Positions 15,064 to 22,738 of a stretch of DNA of 64,000 nt are shown here, piece after piece. A program made the translations under genes and the position numbers. The notes beneath the pieces were generated by a model, which was not told the origin of the DNA, made no database searches, and saw only the letters and a program-made list of their open reading frames with translations. Each line of letters opens with the position of its first letter. The stretch's first letter is position 1. Source of the stretch: Zoogloea sp041914405 (lineage in GTDB: Bacteria; Pseudomonadota; Gammaproteobacteria; Burkholderiales; Rhodocyclaceae); NCBI RefSeq assembly GCF_041914405.1, contig NZ_JAYSDK010000006.1:1-64000 (forward strand), given 5' to 3'.

Positions 15064-17640
15064 ATGGAAGTCTCACGCATCCGGGCTCTGCGCGGCCCCA
15101 ATCTGTGGAGCCGGCACACCGCGATCGAAGCCATCGTGACCTGCACCGAAGCGGAGTGCGACATCGATTCCATTCCGGGCTACGAGACGCGACTGCGCAA
15201 TCTCTTCCCTGAAATGGGCTTTCTCGAGGCCGACGGCCACATGGGCGCCAGCTCCGTGGCCCAGGCATTGGAGCTCGCTGCTCTCGGCCTGCAAGCCTGT
15301 GCCGGCTGCCCGGTGACCTTCAGCCGCACCGCCAAGACGATCGAGAAGGGTGTCTTCCAGGTGGTGGTGGAATACACCGAGGAAAAGGTTGGCCGCCTGG
15401 CTTTCGAGCTGGCCACGGAACTGTGCCGTGCCGCCGAAACCGATGGCCACTTCGACCTGGTCGGCGCGCTGGCCCGTCTGCGTGAGCTGGACGAGGACGT
15501 GCGCCTCGGGCCCTCCACCGGTTCCATCGTGCAGGCGGCCGTCGCCCGCGGCATTCCCTATCGCCGCCTGACCGAAGGCAGCCTCGTGCAGTTCGGCTGG
15601 GGCAGCAAGCAGCGCCGCATCCAGGCCGCCGAGACCGATTTGACCAGCGCCGTGGCTGAGGCCATCGCCCAGGACAAGGAACTGACCAAGAACCTGCTGC
15701 GCGCCGCTGGCGTGCCGGTGCCGCTGGGCCGCTCCGTGACTAGTGCGGAAGACGCCTGGCAGGCCGCCAAGGAGATCGGCGGCCTCGTCGTCGTGAAGCC
15801 TCGTGACGGTAACCAGGGCAAGGGCGTGGCGGTCAAGCTGCGCACCAAGGAAGAGGTGATGAACGCTTTCCGCGTCGCCGAGGAAATCAGCGACGACGTG
15901 CTGGTGGAGCGCTACCTGCCGGGCCACGACTACCGTCTGCTGGTGGTCGGCGACAAGCTCATCGCCGCCGCCCGCCGCGAGCCGCCGCTGGTCATCGGCG
16001 ACGGCCAGCGCACCATCCGCGAGCTGGTGGACCACGTGAACAGCGACCCGCGTCGTGGCGTCGGCCACGCCACCTCGCTGACCAAGATCCGCTTCGACGA
16101 GATCGCCATCGCCACCCTCGCGAAGCAGGGCTACGAGGCCGACTCCGTGCCGCCGAAGGGCAAGCGCGTGATCCTGCGCAACAACGCCAACCTGTCCACC
16201 GGCGGTACCGCCACCGACGTGACGGATGATGTGCACCCCGAAGTCGCCGAGCGGGCGATTGCCGCGGCCAAGAACATCGGCCTCGACATCTGCGGCGTGG
16301 ACGTGGTCTGCGAGAGCGTGCTGGAGCCGCTGGAAGCCCAGAGCGGCGGCATCGTCGAAGCCAACGCGGCGCCCGGCCTGCGCATGCACCTGCAGCCGTC
16401 CTACGGCAAGGGCCGTCCGGTCGGCGAGGCCATCGTCGCCAACATGTTCAAGCCCGGTGAAGACGGCCGCATCCCGGTCATTGCGGTGGCCGGTACCAAT
16501 GGCAAGACGACCACCGTGCGCCTGTCCGCCCACATCCTCGGGGTGGCCGGCAACCGGGTTGGCATGACCAACTCCGATGGCGTCTATGTGGGCAAGCGCC
16601 GCATCGACACCGGGGACTGCAGCGGCCCGCGCAGCGCCCGCAACATCCTGCTGCACCCGGACGTGGATGCCGCGGTGTTCGAGACCGCCCGCGGCGGCGT
16701 ACTGCGTGAAGGCCTGGCCTTCGACCGATGCGACGTGGCGGTGGTCACCAACATCGGCATGGGCGACCACCTGGGCCTGTCCTACATCAGCACCGTCGAG
16801 GATCTCGCGGTGGTGAAGCGGGTCATTGTGCAAAACGTGAAATCCAGCGGTACAGCGGTGCTCAACGCCGCCGACCCGATGGTCGTGAAGATGGCCAGCG
16901 CCTGCCCGGGCTCGGTGTTGTTCTTCGCCGCCGACCAATACAACCATGTGCTGGTTACCCACCGCGTGCAGGGCCACCGCGTGGTCTTCGTGGACGACGA
17001 CGCGATCGTCGCCGCCCAGGGCAGCGAGGAGTTCCGCGTGCCGCTGGCCGGCATCCCGATCACCCGCAACGGCACGATCTCCTTCCAGGTCGAGAACGCG
17101 ATGGCCGCCATCGCTGCCACCTGGGCGCTGGGCATTCCGCCGGAGACCATCATTGCCGGCGCCGCCAGCTTCGTGAACGACGCTGCTACCGCACCGGGCC
17201 GTTTCAACGTGTTCGACTACAAGGGCGCCACGCTGATCGCTGACTACGGCCACAACCCGGATGCCATCCTGGCGCTGGTGCAGGCCGTCGAGAGCATGCC
17301 CGCCAAGCGTCGCTCGGTGGTTATCAGCGGTGCCGGTGACCGCCGCGACGAGGACATCCGCGAGCAGACCCGCATCCTCGGCAAGGTTTTCGACGACGTG
17401 GTGCTGTACCAGGACGACTGCCAGCGCGGCCGCGCCGACGGCGAAGTGCTAGCACTGCTTCAGGAGGGCCTGGTGGGGGCGCCGCGCACCAAGAGCATCT
17501 GCGAGATCCGCGGCGAGTTCGCGGCCATCGACAGCGCGCTGCAAAAGCTGGAAACCGGTGACCTGTGCCTGATCCTTATCGACCAGGTGGAAGCGGCGCT
17601 GGAGCACATCGCCAAGCGCATCGCCGAAACCAAGGCTTGA
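15064..17640 (+). CDS. cphA: Cyanophycin synthetase, full length
   Basis: The 858-residue cytosolic enzyme elongates multi-L-arginyl-poly-L-aspartate by adding Asp to the backbone and Arg to the side chains, each step using ATP. It has all three parts: N-terminal domain, ATP-grasp (VVVKPRDGNQGKGV near 240 and IVEANAAPGLRMHL near 430) and a complete Mur-ligase region. The Mur region carries the P-loop VAGTNGKTTTVRL (K481), ETARGGVLREGLAFD, and the C-terminal domain with DYGHNPDA and GDRRDEDI. It lies 73 bases after the short paralogue. No cyanophycinase or isoaspartyl dipeptidase gene is in the window, so degradation must be encoded elsewhere. Confidence 0.95.
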   Translation: MEVSRIRALRGPNLWSRHTAIEAIVTCTEAECDIDSIPGYETRLRNLFPEMGFLEADGHMGASSVAQALELAALGLQACAGCPVTFSRTAKTIEKGVFQVVVEYTEEKVGRLAFELATELCRAAETDGHFDLVGALARLRELDEDVRLGPSTGSIVQAAVARGIPYRRLTEGSLVQFGWGSKQRRIQAAETDLTSAVAEAIAQDKELTKNLLRAAGVPVPLGRSVTSAEDAWQAAKEIGGLVVVKPRDGNQGKGVAVKLRTKEEVMNAFRVAEEISDDVLVERYLPGHDYRLLVVGDKLIAAARREPPLVIGDGQRTIRELVDHVNSDPRRGVGHATSLTKIRFDEIAIATLAKQGYEADSVPPKGKRVILRNNANLSTGGTATDVTDDVHPEVAERAIAAAKNIGLDICGVDVVCESVLEPLEAQSGGIVEANAAPGLRMHLQPSYGKGRPVGEAIVANMFKPGEDGRIPVIAVAGTNGKTTTVRLSAHILGVAGNRVGMTNSDGVYVGKRRIDTGDCSGPRSARNILLHPDVDAAVFETARGGVLREGLAFDRCDVAVVTNIGMGDHLGLSYISTVEDLAVVKRVIVQNVKSSGTAVLNAADPMVVKMASACPGSVLFFAADQYNHVLVTHRVQGHRVVFVDDDAIVAAQGSEEFRVPLAGIPITRNGTISFQVENAMAAIAATWALGIPPETIIAGAASFVNDAATAPGRFNVFDYKGATLIADYGHNPDAILALVQAVESMPAKRRSVVISGAGDRRDEDIREQTRILGKVFDDVVLYQDDCQRGRADGEVLALLQEGLVGAPRTKSICEIRGEFAAIDSALQKLETGDLCLILIDQVEAALEHIAKRIAETKA

Positions 17641-17647
17641 TCGACCC

Positions 17648-17667
17648 GGCCTGAGTCTGCTCAGGCC
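17648..17667. terminator. Bidirectional hairpin between cphA and glpD
   Basis: GGCCTGAG (17648-17655) pairs with CTCAGGCC (17660-17667) around a four-base loop, between two converging genes. Confidence 0.55.
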
Positions 17668-17673
17668 TGGCTT

Positions 17674-19194
17674 TCAGCGGAAGCCTTCTGCCAGTCGGTG
17701 GAAGGCTTCCGTCATTTCACGGGTGCGTTTTGCGTCCCAGCCCAGTTCCTCGGCCAGGATCGTGGCGACCGCCGGCGCGGTTTCGATGGCCGCCGTGGCG
17801 TCCATAAACAGTGCCCGATGGCGGCGCGCCAGCACGTCCTCCACGTCGCGGGCCTGTTCCTCGCGGGCGGCGAAGCGGACCTCGGCTTCGCTCAGGGACA
17901 GCGCCGGATGCAGCCGGCGTCCCGCACCGGGCAGGGCGTCCGCGGCGGCGCGATCTGTGCCGAACACGTCCTCAGACGGCGACGCCGGACTGCCGTGCAG
18001 AATCAGGCTGCGGGTCCGGCAGGGGCGGGCGGGCAGGCCGGCGACGGCCGCGGCCTGGTCGATGATCTCCTCGCCCATGCGCCGGTAGGTGGTCCATTTG
18101 CCGCCGGCCACCGACACCAGCCCGCTCGGCGCCACCTGAATCACGTGCTCCCGCGACAGGCTCGACGTATTACCGCTGCCGCCGATCAGGGGACGCAGGC
18201 CGGCGAACTGGCTGCGGATGTCGCTGCGTTTCGGCTTGCGACGCAGATAGCGGGCGGCTGTTGAGAGGATGAAGTCCACCTCACCGTCCAGCGGCCGGGG
18301 CTCCAGTGGAATGTCCGGCCGTGGCGTGTCGGTGGTGCCGAGCAGCAGCTTGCCCTGCCAGGGGATGATGAACAGCACGCGGCCGTCGTCGGTGCGCGGC
18401 ACCAGCAGCGCCGCGTTGCCGGGCAGAAAATCCCGGTCGAGCACGATGTGTACGCCCTGGCTGGGATTCAACTGGGCCGTGCTCGTCGGGTCGTCGAGGC
18501 GCCGGATGGCGTCGGCCCACACGCCGGCCGCATTGACGACGACCCGCGCCGATAGTGCGAAGGCCTCGCCACTTTCCGCATCCTGCGCGTCGACGCCGAC
18601 GATGTGCCTGCCTTCATGGCGCAGCCCCGTGACCGGCAGCCGGTTGAGGGCCAGGCCGCCGAGATCGAGCACCGTGCGCATCAGCGTGATGGCCAGCCGG
18701 GCGTCGTCGAAGCGGGCGTCCATGTAGGCGATGCCGCCGACCAGCCCGTCTTCACGCACGCCGGGCAGCGCGCGGCGGGTTTCATCCACCGACAGTGGGC
18801 GACTGGCGCCTAGACTGTGGGTGCCGGCCAGCCAGTCGTAGGCAGCCAGGCCGACGCCGAGCTGCAGGCGGTCCCACTGGCGGTAGAGCGGTACGACGAA
18901 GCGCTGTGGGTGGACAAGATGCGGCGCATTGGCGAGCAGGATCGCCCGCTCGGCCAGAGCTTCATGGACCAGCCCGATACGCCCCTGGGCGAGGTAGCGG
19001 ACGCCGCCGTGCACCAGCTTGGTGGAGCGCGAGCTGGTGCCCTTGGCGAAATCGTGGGCCTCCAGCAGCAGCGTCGAATAGCCGCGCGATGCGGCATCCA
19101 CCGCGCAGCCGAGGCCGGTGGCGCCGCCGCCGATCACCAGCACGTCCCAGCGCGGCGTCTGGCGCAGGCGGTCGAGCAGATCCGCGCGCTTCAT
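17674..19194 (-). CDS. glpD: Glycerol-3-phosphate dehydrogenase, aerobic type
   Basis: The 506-residue FAD enzyme is peripheral to the inner membrane and oxidises sn-glycerol-3-phosphate to dihydroxyacetone phosphate, giving electrons to quinone. The N-terminal FAD fold reads VLVIGGGATGLGCAVDAASRG. It is followed by TSSRSTKLVHGGVRYL, a hallmark of GlpD, and later WQGKLLLGTTDTP and VSVAGGKWTTYR. The ATG at 19194 overlaps the glpK stop (ATGA), showing translational coupling. This also settles the start against an upstream extension to 19236. Confidence 0.94.
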   Translation of the reverse strand: MKRADLLDRLRQTPRWDVLVIGGGATGLGCAVDAASRGYSTLLLEAHDFAKGTSSRSTKLVHGGVRYLAQGRIGLVHEALAERAILLANAPHLVHPQRFVVPLYRQWDRLQLGVGLAAYDWLAGTHSLGASRPLSVDETRRALPGVREDGLVGGIAYMDARFDDARLAITLMRTVLDLGGLALNRLPVTGLRHEGRHIVGVDAQDAESGEAFALSARVVVNAAGVWADAIRRLDDPTSTAQLNPSQGVHIVLDRDFLPGNAALLVPRTDDGRVLFIIPWQGKLLLGTTDTPRPDIPLEPRPLDGEVDFILSTAARYLRRKPKRSDIRSQFAGLRPLIGGSGNTSSLSREHVIQVAPSGLVSVAGGKWTTYRRMGEEIIDQAAAVAGLPARPCRTRSLILHGSPASPSEDVFGTDRAAADALPGAGRRLHPALSLSEAEVRFAAREEQARDVEDVLARRHRALFMDATAAIETAPAVATILAEELGWDAKRTREMTEAFHRLAEGFR

Positions 19195-20681
19195 GCTACG
19201 GCCCACCCGCGGGCACGTTCGACGGCCCGGTGCCACTCGGCAAGGCGTCCGCTACGCTCGTCCTCGCTGCATAGCGGCTCGAAGATCCGCTCCGCCCGCC
19301 AGTGGGCGGACAGTTCTTCAGGGCCGCGCCACAGGCCCACCGCCAGACCGGCGAGATAGGCCGCGCCGAGGGCGGTCGTTTCGGTCTGTCGGGGACGGAT
19401 CACCGGTACGCCGAGCAGGTCGGCCTGGATCTGCATCAGCAGGTCGTTGCGCGCGGCGCCGCCGTCCACCCGTAGCTCGGTCAGCGGGCTGGCGCCGTCG
19501 CGGTTCATGGCGTCCACCAGATCGACGGTCTGCAGCGCGATGGCTTCCAGCGCAGCGCGAGCGATGTGGGCTTTGCTGCTGCCGCGGGTCAGGCCGAGCA
19601 GGGTGCCGCGGGCGTAGCCGTCCCAGTAGGGGGCGCCGAGGCCGGCGAAGGCCGGCACCAGCACCACGCCGCCGGCGTCTGGCACCGAGGCGGCGAGGGC
19701 TTCGATGTCGGCGGCGCGCTGGATCAGCCCCAGCCCGTCGCGCAGCCATTGCACCACTGCGCCGCCGATGAAGACGCTGCCCTCCAGCATGTAGGTGGTC
19801 TGCCCGCCGATACGCCAGCCGAGGGTACTGAGCAGGCGATGGTTCGATTCGACCGGTTGCGCACCGGTGTTGAGCATCAGGAAGCAGCCAGTGCCATAGG
19901 TGTTCTTCGCCGAGCCGGGCTGCAGGCAGGCCTGGCCGAAAGTGGCGGCCTGCTGGTCGCCGGCGAGGCCGCCGAGCGGAATCGCGCTGCCGAAAAGCCC
20001 GGCATCCGTCGCGCCGAGCACGCCGCTGCTGTCCACGACCTCCGGCAGCAGCGCGGCGGGAATGTCGAACAGGGCCAGCAATTCCTCGTCCCAGCATTGG
20101 CGGTGGATGTCGAAGAGCATGGTGCGCGATGCATTGCTCGGGTCGGTGACGTGCAGTCGGCCACCGGTGAGCTGCCACACCAGCCAGCTGTCGATGGTGC
20201 CGAAGGCCAGCTCGCCGGCGGCGGCGCGGCGCCGTGCGTCCGGCAGGTGGTCGAGCAGCCAGGCCAGCTTGGTGGCCGAGAAATAGGCATCCACCTCCAG
20301 GCCGGTTTTTGCACGGATCAGCGCCGCATGTCCGTTCGCCCGCAGGGTTTCGCAGGCAGCCACCGTGCGGCGATCCTGCCAGACGATGGCCGGTGCCAGC
20401 GGCTGGCCGTTGCTCCGCTCCCACAGCACGGTGGTCTCCCGCTGGTTGGCAATGCCGATGGCGGCCACGTCGGCGCCGCTCAGCCCGGCCTTGCTCAGAG
20501 CCTGGCGTGCGCAGTCGAGTTGGGTCTGCCAGATCTCCAGCGGATCATGCTCGACCCAGCCCGGCTGCGGGTAGGACTGGCGGAATTCGAGCTGGGCGCT
20601 GCCGAGGGCCTGACCAGAAGCGTCGAAGACGATGGCACGGCTGCTGCTGGTGCCCTGGTCGAGGGAGAGGAGGCAAGACAT
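19191..20681 (-). CDS. glpK: Glycerol kinase
   Basis: The 496-residue FGGY-family kinase phosphorylates glycerol to sn-glycerol-3-phosphate, the substrate of the overlapping glpD. Signature parts are the N-terminal LSLDQGTSSSRAIVFD, WVEHDP, the glycerol-binding KTGLEVDAYFSATKLAWLL, and YMLEGSVFIGGAVVQWLRD in the C-terminal half. Length matches the E. coli enzyme (502). ATG 20681 gives the canonical N-terminus; the open frame to 20765 adds 28 residues unlike the family. No glycerol facilitator or GlpR gene lies next to it. Confidence 0.94.
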   Translation of the reverse strand: MSCLLSLDQGTSSSRAIVFDASGQALGSAQLEFRQSYPQPGWVEHDPLEIWQTQLDCARQALSKAGLSGADVAAIGIANQRETTVLWERSNGQPLAPAIVWQDRRTVAACETLRANGHAALIRAKTGLEVDAYFSATKLAWLLDHLPDARRRAAAGELAFGTIDSWLVWQLTGGRLHVTDPSNASRTMLFDIHRQCWDEELLALFDIPAALLPEVVDSSGVLGATDAGLFGSAIPLGGLAGDQQAATFGQACLQPGSAKNTYGTGCFLMLNTGAQPVESNHRLLSTLGWRIGGQTTYMLEGSVFIGGAVVQWLRDGLGLIQRAADIEALAASVPDAGGVVLVPAFAGLGAPYWDGYARGTLLGLTRGSSKAHIARAALEAIALQTVDLVDAMNRDGASPLTELRVDGGAARNDLLMQIQADLLGVPVIRPRQTETTALGAAYLAGLAVGLWRGPEELSAHWRAERIFEPLCSEDERSGRLAEWHRAVERARGWAVA

Positions 20682-20771
20682 GGCGCGGGCCTTTGCAATA
20701 GGCGGAGGCTCCCAATCTAGCCCACTCCGTGCCGAAGTTGAACGGCCTCGTATGCCGTTGTGCAAGCCAGC

Positions 20772-21740
20772 TCAGGAAACTTGGCAGAAATGTGCGTCGC
20801 TCAGCCGGGTTTCACCGTCCCATCGATAGGCTACCAGCGGCCCGCCGTTGCCGGCCGAGTAATCGACGCAGGCGGCGTGGGGCGCGAGGATGTGCGGTTG
20901 CCCGGTCATCCAGTAATGGCCGAAGAACACCGGGCGTGGGTCCGGGTCGTCGATGCGGGCGTAAGCGGGGAGAGGCATATCCGGCAGCTGGCTGCGCAGC
21001 TGCTCCTGCATGAGGGCCGCGCCCCGGCAGGTGCTGGCGTCCTGGTCCCACCAGCGGATGCGTACGCGGTGGCGCGCGATGCCGTCCTTGTCCTGGTAGG
21101 AGATGCCGTTCGGCAGCGGAATCTCCAGCCCCTTGGTGAGGATCTCGGCGGCGCGGAAAAGGCTGGGTTCTGGCGTATCCGTCACCGCGTCATCGTCGGG
21201 TTCGCGGGTGGCGTCCGGGAGGGCGGTCGGCAACAGGCGGCCTTTCTCGACATAGCCTGTGCTGTTCAGCCAGTCCATCAACCCCTGATGCCAGCAGGCG
21301 TGCACGACACGGATGCCCGGCAGTTCCAGCCACAGGGGCAGGGTGCGGAACCAACCGATGAGTTCGGCGTGCAGGGTAGGGTCGCCGGCCACTTCATCAA
21401 GGAAGCGCTGGTGCTGGATGCGGTTCTTGTGCCCCCAGCGCGTGCTGTAGTGGCGACGCAGGTATTCGCCGGGGTGAATGGGGTCCGGCGTGTGCCAGGC
21501 GATGGCGTTGAGTTCGTGGTTGCCCATTACCGCCAGCGCCGCGCCGTTTTCCACCATGCCGCGGGCGATGTGGACAGTGCGCAGTTGCTGGGGGCCGCGG
21601 TCGATGAAGTCGCCGACGAACACCGCGTTACGCGAGGGGTGGCGCCAGAAGCCGCCGAGCAGGCGGTAGCCCATGTGTCGCAGCAGGGCTTCGAGCTTGT
21701 CGGCCTGTCCGTGGATATCGCCGATGACGTCGTAGCCCAT
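20772..21740 (-). CDS. PPP-family metallophosphatase (calcineurin-like)
   Basis: The 322-residue protein shows the three metal-binding motifs of PPP phosphoesterases: GDIHG at residues 7-11, GDFIDRGPQ near 43, and GNHELN near 72. A late histidine follows in VVHACWH, and GHYWMTG is near the C-terminus. It hydrolyses phosphoesters with a di-metal centre. Bacterial relatives act on phosphoproteins or diadenosine polyphosphates, and the sequence does not say which. It lies upstream of glpK on the same strand, with a 90-base gap holding a small hairpin (AACGGC/GCCGTT), so it is probably a separate unit. Confidence 0.82.
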   Translation of the reverse strand: MGYDVIGDIHGQADKLEALLRHMGYRLLGGFWRHPSRNAVFVGDFIDRGPQQLRTVHIARGMVENGAALAVMGNHELNAIAWHTPDPIHPGEYLRRHYSTRWGHKNRIQHQRFLDEVAGDPTLHAELIGWFRTLPLWLELPGIRVVHACWHQGLMDWLNSTGYVEKGRLLPTALPDATREPDDDAVTDTPEPSLFRAAEILTKGLEIPLPNGISYQDKDGIARHRVRIRWWDQDASTCRGAALMQEQLRSQLPDMPLPAYARIDDPDPRPVFFGHYWMTGQPHILAPHAACVDYSAGNGGPLVAYRWDGETRLSDAHFCQVS

Positions 21741-21767
21741 GCCGGCTCTTAGAACATTGCGCGGGTT

Positions 21768-22664
21768 TCAGCAGCCACTGCCGTCGGAGCGGCGCGTGAA
21801 GCCGAAGCTGCCGCCACCAAGGCTGGGCGGCTGGATGCAGATCATCAGCGCCAGTGACTTGGCGGACTTCACGATGTCCGGCGGGAAGGCGGAAAAGGGG
21901 ATCGCCCGTTCCACGACCGACTTTACGAAGGCGATCTCGTCCTGCTGGTCGCCGGCATTGACGACCTTGAAGCTCTTCAGCGAGCCGTCCGGGTTCAGCC
22001 GCACCTCGATGGAGGCGTTGCGGATGCCGCGGGTGCGCGGGTCGTTCTTCACGAAGGCCGCGCTGCGGTTGAGCTTCTTGACCAGCGCGTCCATGTAGAA
22101 CTCGAGGCTGAAAGGATCCACCGGCGGACTGTTGGGGATGCGCTCGACCAGGTCTTCCAGACTGCTGGAACTGCGTCCGCGGGACTCGCGCATCTGCTCG
22201 CGGCCAATCTCGCGGGCCATGGCCAGGGACCGCTCGGCGAGGGTCGGGGGCGGCGGGGGCGGCTTTTTCGCGTCGCGGGCGAGATCATTGAGGAAGTTGT
22301 CCATCTCCTCCTTCTGGGCCACGCTCCAGGTCGGCGTCGGCTCGGCGCTGCGGACCGCGGGCGCGTCGGACTTGCGGGCGGTGAGGATGCGCGGGCGGCT
22401 TTCGGACGCCTTGGCCTTCGGCTTCTGCGCCTGCTGCGGCTTGCGCGGCTGGGCCTCGGCGACCTTCACCGGTTCCTTGGGACGCGGCCGTACATCGGCC
22501 CGGGGAGCCGGCGGCGGGGCGAGACGGGCTTCCAGTCTGGGGTTGGCGCGCTCCTGCTCCGGCGGGTTCAGCTTGACCAGCAGCAGGAGGCCATGGACCA
22601 GCAAGGACATCGCGATCGCCAGCTGAAGGGCGCGCGAGGATCTGGATTGAGGCAAGTCGAACAT
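21768..22664 (-). CDS. TonB/TolA-like envelope-spanning protein
   Basis: The 298-residue protein has one N-terminal membrane anchor (about residues 12-31, LAIAMSLLVHGLLLLV). A long Pro/Lys/Ala/Arg-rich periplasmic spacer follows (40-150, including PPPPPP), then a C-terminal domain of TonB-like type (about 205-285) with GIRNASIEVRLNPDGSLKSF. This is the plan of TonB or TolA energy transducers. No ExbB/ExbD or TolQ/TolR genes are adjacent. A perfect hairpin directly abuts the start codon and no Shine-Dalgarno is visible, so expression may be low or the start may be later (Met19, 22610). Confidence 0.75.
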   Translation of the reverse strand: MFDLPQSRSSRALQLAIAMSLLVHGLLLLVKLNPPEQERANPRLEARLAPPPAPRADVRPRPKEPVKVAEAQPRKPQQAQKPKAKASESRPRILTARKSDAPAVRSAEPTPTWSVAQKEEMDNFLNDLARDAKKPPPPPPTLAERSLAMAREIGREQMRESRGRSSSSLEDLVERIPNSPPVDPFSLEFYMDALVKKLNRSAAFVKNDPRTRGIRNASIEVRLNPDGSLKSFKVVNAGDQQDEIAFVKSVVERAIPFSAFPPDIVKSAKSLALMICIQPPSLGGGSFGFTRRSDGSGC

Positions 22665-22665
22665 C

Positions 22666-22685
22666 GGCCGGATTTTAGTCCGGCC
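22666..22685 (-). other. Hairpin abutting a start codon
   Basis: GGCCGGA (22666-22672) pairs with TCCGGCC (22679-22685). The stem ends one base before the ATG of the TonB-like gene, covering where a ribosome-binding site should be. It also lies just after the end of the sigma-54 activator gene, so it may be that gene's terminator. Confidence 0.5.
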
Positions 22686-22738
22686 CGTGCCGGGGCGGGC
22701 TGCTTTTTACACAATCCGCCCCGATTGCAAGCCTGTCG

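Noticed and set aside
12864..17253. Very long minus-strand open frames opposite both cyanophycin synthetases
   Set aside because: His/Gly/Ala-rich translations without motifs, produced by third-position GC in the true genes.
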